DNA of 13,777 nt from positions 1-13,777 of the forward strand of contig CAZMQV010000076.1 in NCBI GenBank assembly GCA_964568675.1, read 5' to 3'. Position 1 is the first letter of the stretch. Each line of letters opens with the position of its first letter. The translations under genes were made by a program, and so were the position numbers. A model generated the notes under the pieces. That model saw nothing but the letters and a program-made list of their open reading frames with translations, did not search any database and was not told the origin of the DNA. Source of the DNA: UPXZ01 sp964568675. GTDB lineage: Bacteria; Bacteroidota; Bacteroidia; Bacteroidales; Paludibacteraceae. Below, piece by piece: positions 1 to 6,792 of the stretch.

Positions 1-45
1 CTGTTTTGGCATGGAGATTTAGATTTGTTTTCACACGAAATCCAG

Positions 46-48
46 TAG
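46..48 (+). other. In-frame amber stop inside the SusC-type reading frame
   Basis: Reading frame 1 from the left edge gives LFWHGDLDLFSHEIQ, then TAG, then YQINKFVELDYKYGLDHS. The residues just after the stop resemble the barrel strands of SusC proteins, and those before it could belong to the same protein. The other two forward frames stop at once or within 20 codons, so a simple frameshift does not rescue the reading. Downstream the stretch NKFVELDYKYGLD looks shorter than the usual two-strand arrangement, hinting at a small in-frame loss. The homology judgement is from memory of the family. Confidence 0.7.
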
Positions 49-1776
49 TACCAAATTAATAAATTTGTAGAATTAGATTATAAATACGGTCTTGACCATA
101 GTAGATATGATTTCACAAATTTTGTTCAAAATCAAAATTCAACGAACACACCTGGTAAAGGACAAGACATCCAAGGGAAATTAACAAAGGATGGTATTCA
201 AGAGACAGTTCAAAACTCTTTGTTAAGTGCATTCTTTAGATTTGACTTTGAGAAAGACTTTTCTCTAAATCTACCACTACAATCATCAACTCAAGTAGCT
301 TATGATTGGAGGAAAAATGAATACGAAAGAGTTTCAGGAGAGGGTACAGGCTATGCTGTAGATCCACCCTTTACTTTATCGACAGCTTCTTCTTCTGTTT
401 CAACCCAATATCTAAGTAAGTTTGTAACATTTGGATATTTAATTAATCAACGTTTTGATTATAACAATTTATTGGGAGCTTCTTTCGGTTTTAGATCTGA
501 TTATTCTTCTGCCTTTGGTGAAGGTTCGAAACCATTTTTCTTTCCAAGAGCAGATGCTTATTTGAGAATATCTGAATTATTAAAAAATGACAAGATTTAT
601 GACTTAAAACTTCGTTATGCTTTTGGTGAGGCCGGGATTCAACCGTCTGCTTATGATCGGTTAATTACAGCAAGTAGTGATTTGCTTGGGTCAGGTAGTT
701 ATTTCTACTTGCCGGCAACTTCTCGAAATCAGGCTTTAAATGTGGAAGTCTCAAAAGAATCTGAGTTTGGACTTGATTTTGGGTTTAACACTTCAAATAG
801 AAACTATTTTAGCAAAATCAAAGGTTCGTTGGTATATTGGAATAAAAAGACCATCGGTGCTATTTGGGATATTGATACACCTCCATCATCTGGAGCTATC
901 GCAATCAAAGACAACGGTATTGATTTATCTAGTGATGGCATTCAGTTGTCGGTTGATTTAGACATAGTTAAGACCCAAAATTTTAATTGGGATTTTGGTG
1001 TTAGATTCTCAAACACCAAAACAATTGTCGATAAAATTTCAAACGGAAAGCCAATTGTATTGGGCGATGGTGGCTCAGGTCAGACATCATTGGTGGAAGG
1101 CATGCCTGTTGGCGCTTTTTATGGCGTTAAACCCCTCACGTCTATTAATGAAGTAGATGGAGATGGAAACAGATTCATTGCAGAAGCAGATGTGGACAAT
1201 TATGAATTAGTTGAAGGTATGGTTGTAGAAAAAGCATCAAAACAAGTTCAATTTACTTCAGAGCAAAAAATGATTGGCAATGCTAATCCTGATTTTTCTG
1301 CTTCATTTATAAGCAATATGAATATTTATAAAAATCTCAACTTTTCATTCCAATTAGATTGGATTCAAGGTGCTCAAGCTTATAACCAAACACGTCAGTG
1401 GCTGTACAGAGATAGAGTACATGCTGACTTTGATAAAGAAATTACTATTGATGGGAACAAAGGAGCTTGGGTAACATACTATAATAGTTTATATAAAACA
1501 AACCAAGCAAATAAATTCTTTGTAGAAGATGCCTCATATATGAGACTGCGAGATATTTCTTTATCATATAGTTTTGGTCATTTATTTAAAAGTAAATTTA
1601 TTAATGATGTCACATTATCTGCATCTGGTAAGAATTTATTGACTATCACTAATTACACGGGTATGGATCCAGAAGCAGTAGGTACAAACGTATCTAATCC
1701 AATGTATCGAGGTATTGATTTATATTCTGTTCCTAATTTAAAATCATATATTTTTAGTTTAAACGTTCAATTTTAA
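49..1776 (+). CDS. SusC-family TonB-dependent outer-membrane receptor, C-terminal barrel part; frame interrupted, possible pseudogene
   Basis: This is the C-terminal half or so of a SusC/RagA-type TonB-dependent receptor, the outer-membrane barrel that pairs with a SusD lipoprotein to import glycans or other large ligands. Visible hallmarks are NPDF near 1315, EDASYMRLRDISLSY from 1525, SGKNLLTITNYTGMDPE at 1624-1674, and a terminal phenylalanine typical of outer-membrane barrels. Full-length family members have about 1000 residues with a signal peptide, plug and barrel; only about 575 codons are open here. The frame continues to the left edge but carries TAG at 46-48, and no ATG lies near the start of the open stretch; a TTG at 220 is the first alternative start and would cut into the barrel. 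I therefore give the open stretch, not a believable start. It is either a gene broken by a nonsense change or an assembly error; the family is certain, the integrity is not. It lies 22 bases upstream of susD. Confidence 0.85.
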   Translation, partial: YQINKFVELDYKYGLDHSRYDFTNFVQNQNSTNTPGKGQDIQGKLTKDGIQETVQNSLLSAFFRFDFEKDFSLNLPLQSSTQVAYDWRKNEYERVSGEGTGYAVDPPFTLSTASSSVSTQYLSKFVTFGYLINQRFDYNNLLGASFGFRSDYSSAFGEGSKPFFFPRADAYLRISELLKNDKIYDLKLRYAFGEAGIQPSAYDRLITASSDLLGSGSYFYLPATSRNQALNVEVSKESEFGLDFGFNTSNRNYFSKIKGSLVYWNKKTIGAIWDIDTPPSSGAIAIKDNGIDLSSDGIQLSVDLDIVKTQNFNWDFGVRFSNTKTIVDKISNGKPIVLGDGGSGQTSLVEGMPVGAFYGVKPLTSINEVDGDGNRFIAEADVDNYELVEGMVVEKASKQVQFTSEQKMIGNANPDFSASFISNMNIYKNLNFSFQLDWIQGAQAYNQTRQWLYRDRVHADFDKEITIDGNKGAWVTYYNSLYKTNQANKFFVEDASYMRLRDISLSYSFGHLFKSKFINDVTLSASGKNLLTITNYTGMDPEAVGTNVSNPMYRGIDLYSVPNLKSYIFSLNVQF

Positions 1777-1798
1777 AAATAATTAATGTACATAGGTT

Positions 1799-3379
1799 AT
1801 GAAAAAAATAATAATATCATTATTTGCTCTCACACTTCTCATTTCTTCATGTGATAAGGGAAGTTTGGAGCTGACTAATCCAAATGAACCAGGATTAGAT
1901 GTGTTGACTTCTGAAGTGGGAATGTCAAAAGCAGGTTCAGGGATTTACAATTCACTTAGGTTAGTAAATGATTACTATTTTATATGGTTTGCATTGACAA
2001 ATCATAATATGATGGGGGATGTTACAACCGTATCTGCAGGTAATTTTGGATGGAGATGGGCAAATCAAGTAAGTTCGATAAAAAAAAGTGATGGAACCAT
2101 AGTGCTACCACCTTCCGGAGGCTCTCAGGTAACAGAGTTAGATGCTCGTAATAGTCGTGATTATGGTTCAGATAATGTATATGCTCACGAGTGGATTCCA
2201 ATGTATTCTTTAATTGCACACTGTAATCTTATGCTTGAAAATATTGAAAAGGGCGTCTTCACAGGCTCAGCAGCCGAAGTTGAAACAAAAAAGAATGCTT
2301 ATAAGGTTTGGTTCTTGTGGTGGAAAGGTTATGCCTACTCAAGAATAGGCTCATTATACGAGAAAGCTCTCATTGTAAACAACTACGGAGAAGTAAATAA
2401 GAACTATGTTACAAATGCCGAAGTTATTGTCGAAGCTACAAGAAATTTCAATGAAGCCAAAACAATTTTAGCTGGTATTGCTGATGATAATGCGACATTT
2501 AATTCAATAATTCAGATACTTATCCCTACTCAAATGCAGACCGCAGGTAAAGGTGGAGTTATTTCATCCAAAGCATTTATTCGTAACATCAATACTTACT
2601 TGGCAAGAAATATTATGGTAAATAAATATGCAAGTGAACTCACTCCCGCAGACTTAACACAAATAAAAACACTTGCATCAGAAGGAATTAATAGTACCGA
2701 TAAAATTTTTACAGTAAGAACATCGGACAATGAAAATACTTGTTTGGTTTATCAAAGCGCATGGTCACCTTACAGACTTTTAGCTGGCTGGGAAAATGTT
2801 TCAGAACGTTGGGTTCAAGATTTCAAAGCTGGTGACGCAAGGTATACAAGGAATATTAAGCCATTAGCAACTGTTAACTTTAACCCGAGAGGTAGAGGTT
2901 TGAGCTATGGAACACGGTACACGCTAATACCAACCCAATCGGGTGGTGATTATGCGTCATTAGAACCATTACAAGCAGAAATTCCTTTAGCCGCTACTTA
3001 CGAAGAAAACATGCTAATGCTTGCTGAAGCTGAAATTCGTGCCAATAATATTGAAACTGGCTTAGGTTACATTGATGATGTTCGCGCATATCAAAATGCA
3101 GGACTTGCTGCTGTTAAAGGAACATCGTTGACAAAAGACCAAGCACTCGAGGAGCTTCGTCGTGAGCGTCGAATTGGCTTATTTCTAAAGAACACTGCCT
3201 TTTATGATGCTCGGCGTTGGGAAATTCTTAAGCCAGTGTCTCAAGGTGGTGGAAGGAAAAATGCTGTAGTAGTTACAAGTGCTGCTGGGGCTATAGATGC
3301 TGGCTGTACAATAGATTATAATTACAGAGAATGGTTTCCTGTTCCGGCTAATGAAACAGACTTTAATCCCATTAATTAG
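1799..3379 (+). CDS. SusD/RagB-family nutrient-binding outer-membrane lipoprotein
   Basis: A 526-residue SusD-family lipoprotein, the surface-exposed lid that captures ligand over a SusC barrel. Residues 1-17 form a lipoprotein signal peptide (MKK, a hydrophobic core, then LISS before Cys18), so the mature protein starts at a lipidated cysteine. The rest fits the family: a helical N-terminal half with repeated aromatic-rich helices, the helix ENMLMLAEAEIRANN about 100 residues from the end, ELRRERRIGLFLKN followed by DARRW, and a tail of the type YREWFPVPANE. The length is normal for the family. It starts 22 bases after the SusC frame, so the two are surely one transcript, and it is followed by a hairpin terminator. 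The ligand cannot be told from sequence, and no glycosidase or regulator of the locus lies in the window. Unlike the SusC frame it is intact. Confidence 0.93.
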   Translation: MKKIIISLFALTLLISSCDKGSLELTNPNEPGLDVLTSEVGMSKAGSGIYNSLRLVNDYYFIWFALTNHNMMGDVTTVSAGNFGWRWANQVSSIKKSDGTIVLPPSGGSQVTELDARNSRDYGSDNVYAHEWIPMYSLIAHCNLMLENIEKGVFTGSAAEVETKKNAYKVWFLWWKGYAYSRIGSLYEKALIVNNYGEVNKNYVTNAEVIVEATRNFNEAKTILAGIADDNATFNSIIQILIPTQMQTAGKGGVISSKAFIRNINTYLARNIMVNKYASELTPADLTQIKTLASEGINSTDKIFTVRTSDNENTCLVYQSAWSPYRLLAGWENVSERWVQDFKAGDARYTRNIKPLATVNFNPRGRGLSYGTRYTLIPTQSGGDYASLEPLQAEIPLAATYEENMLMLAEAEIRANNIETGLGYIDDVRAYQNAGLAAVKGTSLTKDQALEELRRERRIGLFLKNTAFYDARRWEILKPVSQGGGRKNAVVVTSAAGAIDAGCTIDYNYREWFPVPANETDFNPIN

Positions 3380-3397
3380 ACTTAATTTTCAGAATCA

Positions 3398-3440
3398 AAC
3401 AAGAGATTGCCTATCCATTGAGACAGTCTCTTGTTTTTTT
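3398..3440 (+). terminator. Rho-independent terminator of the susC/susD unit
   Basis: Left arm AACAAGAGATTG (3398-3409) pairs with CAGTCTCTTGTT (3424-3435), 12 pairs including one T-G wobble, and the arm runs into seven T (3434-3440). It begins 19 bases after the susD stop codon. Confidence 0.85.
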
Positions 3441-3643
3441 GAATCTTGTCAAAACATATAGTAGAGCGTATTTACGTAGGAAATTTGTATTCTTCATTGA
3501 TACTAATATAACGTCTTGAGATTAGACAAAAAAGGAATTAAAATTATAGCCAATCAGATCTTCTTCTATTTATAATCATGCAAATCAGAAAGGAAGAAGT
3601 CAATAAACGGCATTTTTTTGTATTATAAAAACTTAAAGATTAG

Positions 3644-3730
3644 ATTGCGTCAAAACCATATACCGACACAACCGTAGATGGCTTCTGGGGAAAACAAATG
3701 TGGTGGGACACAAGAACTGGTGTTAATTAA
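3644..3730 (+). pseudogene. C-terminal remnant of an unrecognised protein
   Basis: After a TAG at 3641-3643 there is an open stretch of 28 codons ending in TAA at 3728-3730. It reads IASKPYTDTTVDGFWGK followed by QMWWDTRTGVN. There is no start codon except an internal ATG. The composition (three Trp, balanced residues, no low-complexity AT-codon bias) looks like real protein rather than chance, and a strong terminator begins 20 bases after the stop, as expected at the end of a gene. I infer the tail of a gene whose body has been deleted. I cannot name the family. Confidence 0.4.
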
Positions 3731-3750
3731 ACTCCGGACATAGCATTTGA

Positions 3751-3791
3751 AATAAAAAAGAGAAAATCGGCTCGATTTTCTCTTTTTTATT
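3751..3791. terminator. Perfect 19-bp hairpin, bidirectional terminator
   Basis: Arms 3751-3769 and 3773-3791 are exact reverse complements around a 3-base loop, with an A-tract at the outer left end and a T-tract at the outer right end, so it can stop transcripts from either side. It follows the orphan coding remnant and insulates the permease gene at 3938 from the susC/susD side. Confidence 0.85.
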
Positions 3792-3937
3792 CTCCGCGCA
3801 TCATCACCCAATCAACGGCACCTGTCCATTATCCACAATAAAACAGAACAAACTAACGATTCGATTTAGATACAATAAAATAATTTATCAAATTTTCAGT
3901 TTAAAGAAGATGAACAAAACCGCATAGAAATTCAACC

Positions 3938-5278
3938 ATGAGTAAGATAAAGAAAGAAAACATGTTTGTAGGTGAAAAGGGTGAATACTACCTGATACCT
4001 TTTATTTTAATCACCGCCTGCTTCGCGCTGTGGGGCTTTGCCAATGACATCACTCACCCGATGGTGAAAGCATTTTCAAAGATTTTCAGAATGAATGTTA
4101 CCGATGGCGCGCTTATTCAGGTGGCTTTTTATGGAGGATATTTTGTCATGGCATTTCCGGCGGCAATGTTTATTCAGAAATACTCCTACAAAGCCGGGAT
4201 TCTTCTCGGACTTGGACTTTACGCACTGGGCGCATTCTTATTTTATCCGGCAAAACTGACCGGGCAATACTACCCTTTTCTGGCGGCTTATTTCATTTTA
4301 ACGTGCGGACTATCGTTTCTGGAAACAAGCGCCAACCCGTATATTCTATCGATGGGAAAAGAAGCAACTGCTACGCGTCGGCTTAATTTTGCTCAGTCTT
4401 TTAATCCGGTAGGTTCGCTGACCGGGATGTACATTGCCATGAATTTTATTCAAGCAAAACTCAATCCACTCGACACTTCCGGCCGCGCATTGCTCAATGA
4501 TAGCGAGTTTGAAGCCGTAAAAGCACATGATTTAAACATACTTTCTACACCATACCTCTTAATCGGTGTTTTCATTCTGCTTATTTTCCTTATCATTTGG
4601 GTTACAAACATGCCCAAAAACCAGGACACCACACATGAAATAAACTTTACCGGCACATTGAAACGCCTGGCGACAAACCACAATTATCGCGAAGGAGTTA
4701 TCGCGCAGTTTTTTTATGTTGGCGTTCAGATAATGTGTTGGACATTTATCATACAATACGGCACACGTCTCTTCATGAGTCAAGGCATGAGCGAAATTGA
4801 CGCCGAAGTCCTTTCACAGCGATACAATATTATTGCGATGGTTATTTTTCTGATAAGCCGTTTTATCTGCACATTTTTGCTTCGCTATCTCAATCCGGGA
4901 AAATTACTCGCGATATTGGCTGTTGTAGGCGCACTTCTTGCACTTGGCACTATCTTTCTTCAAAATATTTATGGGCTTTATTCACTCGTGGGTATCTCCG
5001 CTTGCATGTCGCTTATGTTTCCCACCATCTACGGCATCGCGCTAAAAGGCATTGGTAATGACGCTAAATTCGGTGCCGCGGGCTTGATTATGGCCATTCT
5101 GGGTGGTTCTATCCTGCCTCCATTGCAAGCCCGAATCATTGACACGCATACGGTATGGGGAATGCCGGCTGTCAACGTTTCGTTTATTCTACCATTTATT
5201 TGTTTTATCGTAGTGGCTATTTATGGCTATCGCACTTTCAGCCGCGACAAACTTAGAAAGGCGGAAACAGTAGGATAA
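3938..5278 (+). CDS. fucP: FucP-type L-fucose/sugar:proton symporter (major facilitator superfamily, FHS family)
   Basis: A 446-residue inner-membrane permease with about 12 hydrophobic segments and a cytoplasmic middle loop (about residues 225-250). It follows E. coli FucP along its length: FALWGFANDI (Asp37, aligned with E. coli Asp46), IQVAFYGGYFV, YSYKAGILLGLGLYALGA, LSFLETSANPY (Glu129, aligned with Glu135), LNFAQSFNPVGS, QFFYVGVQIMCW at about 257-268, and PTIYGIALKGIG. The two acidic residues known to serve proton-coupled fucose uptake are both kept. Family members in Bacteroidetes also carry glucose, galactose or other sugars, so the substrate is not settled. The start at 3938 was chosen because it precedes the first conserved segment by a normal short tail; an ATG at 3962 is possible. 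It stands alone, insulated by the hairpin at 3751-3791. Its G+C is visibly higher than that of the SusC/SusD genes, so a shared origin with them is not implied. Confidence 0.88.
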   Translation: MSKIKKENMFVGEKGEYYLIPFILITACFALWGFANDITHPMVKAFSKIFRMNVTDGALIQVAFYGGYFVMAFPAAMFIQKYSYKAGILLGLGLYALGAFLFYPAKLTGQYYPFLAAYFILTCGLSFLETSANPYILSMGKEATATRRLNFAQSFNPVGSLTGMYIAMNFIQAKLNPLDTSGRALLNDSEFEAVKAHDLNILSTPYLLIGVFILLIFLIIWVTNMPKNQDTTHEINFTGTLKRLATNHNYREGVIAQFFYVGVQIMCWTFIIQYGTRLFMSQGMSEIDAEVLSQRYNIIAMVIFLISRFICTFLLRYLNPGKLLAILAVVGALLALGTIFLQNIYGLYSLVGISACMSLMFPTIYGIALKGIGNDAKFGAAGLIMAILGGSILPPLQARIIDTHTVWGMPAVNVSFILPFICFIVVAIYGYRTFSRDKLRKAETVG

Positions 5279-5457
5279 AATTGCTTATTTTCTCAGCAAT
5301 CCTCAATCAATAGGAAGCAACAAGACAGAAGATTACTCTACATAAATGGAGAAGATAAATACCCGCGAACAACCAAGCTTTAGAAATGGTATCAACTTCA
5401 TGCAATAACGCATTGAAATAATTGACACATTCGATTGCCTAATTCAAGTTTAGGGCG

Positions 5458-5919
5458 TTAAACTCTGAATTTCCGAACTTTATCCATTTCGCGGCGATCG
5501 TCTTTTTCTTTCAACGACTGCCGTTTGTCGTGCATTTTCTTTCCGCGTGCCAGCCCGATTTCCATTTTAGCCAAGCCGGCTTCATTCACAAACAGCTTTA
5601 TCGGTATAATGGTGTTGCCGGTCTCTTTGGTAGCTCGCACTAATTTGTTCAATTCTTTTCGTTGAAGCAGCAGTTTGCGGTCGCGGCGCGGTTCGTGATT
5701 GTTGTATGTGCCGAAAAAATAGGTAGAGATATTCATGTTTCTCACCCACAGTTCGTTATTTATAAAAGTACAATAAGTTTCCGTTAGCGAAGCTTTTCCA
5801 TCGCGAATTGATTTTATTTCAGTACCAAAAAGCTGAATACCTGCAGTGTAGCGGTCTAAAATTTCATAATCAAAATTTGCACGCTTGTTTTTTATCACTA
5901 TATTGGATTTTCGTATCAT
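5458..5919 (-). CDS. smpB: SsrA-binding protein SmpB (trans-translation)
   Basis: SmpB binds tmRNA and brings it to stalled ribosomes so that broken messages are released and the nascent peptide is tagged for degradation; it acts in the cytoplasm. The 153-residue protein shows the family pattern: IKNKRANFDYEILDRY at 9-24, GTEIKSIRDGKASL at 32-45, an internal barrel with NNHEPRRDRKLLL, and the basic C-terminal tail KKMHDKRQSLKEKDDRR that enters the mRNA channel. The frame is open further upstream to 5988, but the extra 23 residues (hydrophobic, rich in F and Y) match nothing in the family, and a -7 promoter match lies at 5953-5960 inside that extension. I therefore place the start at 5919. The length is normal for the family. 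It is divergent from the bifunctional-nuclease gene; no ssrA gene is in the window. Confidence 0.95.
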   Translation of the reverse strand: MIRKSNIVIKNKRANFDYEILDRYTAGIQLFGTEIKSIRDGKASLTETYCTFINNELWVRNMNISTYFFGTYNNHEPRRDRKLLLQRKELNKLVRATKETGNTIIPIKLFVNEAGLAKMEIGLARGKKMHDKRQSLKEKDDRREMDKVRKFRV

Positions 5920-5952
5920 CGCATTGTAGAATGAGTAGTAAATTTGAAAACA

Positions 5953-5960
5953 CAAAAATA
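5953..5960 (-). promoter_or_regulatory. Probable -7 promoter element of smpB
   Basis: The minus strand reads TATTTTTG, an exact match to the Bacteroidetes -7 consensus TAnnTTTG, 33 bases upstream of the chosen smpB start. No clear -33 TTG is found at the usual spacing. Its position argues against the longer SmpB reading frame. Confidence 0.5.
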
Positions 5961-6106
5961 CAAATAAAATTTCATTCAGTTGCACCAATCGTCTAATGTT
6001 GATTTCGTCACATAGCGAAGCCTTCCATTATATTGCACAAATCGGAATTGAACAATTAAAAAATCATTTCATGTTCTTTCCACAATCAATATTTGAAAAA
6101 AAATCA

Positions 6107-6114
6107 TATATTTG
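6107..6114 (+). promoter_or_regulatory. Probable -7 promoter element of the bifunctional nuclease / nupG unit
   Basis: TATATTTG is an exact match to TAnnTTTG and ends 28 bases before the ATG at 6143, giving a short leader. A -33 element is not evident. Confidence 0.5.
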
Positions 6115-6142
6115 TAGCTAAATTTGGAAAAACTATAAAACG

Positions 6143-6739
6143 ATGAACAAGGAAATCGAAATACACATTGCCGGTATGATATACAATCAATCGTTGGGAG
6201 GCACTTATTCACTTGTTTTGGTTGAGCACGGAGGCCTTCGCAGGCGATTCTCCGTACTGATTGGCGAAGCGGAAGCGCAGTCCATCGCCTTGCATTTGAA
6301 CAATACCAAATCACCAAGACCATTGTCGCACGATTTGATGCACAATATCATTCGCGACCTGAATGCAAAGGTGATAAAAGTGGTGATATATCAAATGACT
6401 AACGATATTTTTTATTCTGAAATACACCTTCTTCAAGCAGACAGAACGGTAATTATAGACTCGCGCACTTCCGACGCTGTAGCAATTGCCGTAAGAAGCA
6501 ACGCTCCAATATTTATAAAATCTGAAATTCTCGACACGGTTGGCGCCATAATGAGTGAAGAAAACGAGGAAAACAAAGAAACCCCGGCACCAAAAGAGCT
6601 TAAATTAAATGAACTTAACAGCAGAAACTTGAAAAACGTCAGCAAACAAAAACTTCAAAAGCTTCTTGACCAGGCGCTGGAAGAGGAGAAATATGAAATC
6701 GCCGCACTCATACGCGATGAATTAGAAAAAAGAAATTAA
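6143..6739 (+). CDS. Bifunctional nuclease family protein (DUF151/BFN domain plus C-terminal UVR motif)
   Basis: A 198-residue soluble protein. Residues 1 to about 136 form the DUF151 (bifunctional nuclease) domain, with IGEAEAQSIAL at 40-50, the helix SHDLMHNIIRDL, and the signature SRTSDAVAIAVRSNAPIF at 107-124. After an acidic linker (139-150) comes a helical hairpin at about 166-198 (KQKLQKLLDQALEEEKYEIAALIRDEL) of the UvrB/UvrC (UVR) interaction type. Plant members of the DUF151 family have been reported to have both DNase and RNase activity, but the role in Bacteroidetes is not known. The UVR motif suggests a protein-protein contact, as with UvrB/UvrC or Clp-adaptor proteins; that is inference. 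It is followed after 53 bases by the nucleoside permease gene with no terminator between, so they are probably cotranscribed. The start ATG at 6143 is the first in frame and fits the promoter match at 6107. Confidence 0.88.
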   Translation: MNKEIEIHIAGMIYNQSLGGTYSLVLVEHGGLRRRFSVLIGEAEAQSIALHLNNTKSPRPLSHDLMHNIIRDLNAKVIKVVIYQMTNDIFYSEIHLLQADRTVIIDSRTSDAVAIAVRSNAPIFIKSEILDTVGAIMSEENEENKETPAPKELKLNELNSRNLKNVSKQKLQKLLDQALEEEKYEIAALIRDELEKRN

Positions 6740-6792
6740 TTAACAACAAAAATATAATCTCTCTACATTACAATCTATCATTACCACACACC

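Larger units (their letters stand above)
3380..3937. other. 558-base gene-poor gap between susD and the FucP-type gene
   Basis: It holds the susD terminator (3398-3440), a coding remnant (3644-3730) and a perfect bidirectional hairpin (3751-3791). Between 3441 and 3640 I see only AT-rich sequence with stops in all frames and no recognisable RNA. From 3792 to 3937, upstream of the permease gene, I found no exact match to the Bacteroidetes -7 element on the plus strand, so that promoter is not assigned. Confidence 0.7.

Noticed and set aside
1..48. Frameshift as the explanation of the SusC interruption
   Set aside because: The other forward frames reach stops at 19-21 and 57-59 and do not read like a receptor, so a frameshift near here does not restore the protein.
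5280..5300. Small hairpin (ATTGCT paired with AGCAAT) just after the FucP-type gene
   Set aside because: The stem is only six AT-rich pairs with no T-tract; too weak to call a terminator.
5447..5464. Inverted repeat AGTTTA / TAAACT across the smpB stop codon
   Set aside because: Six AT-rich pairs, no following T-tract on the minus strand.
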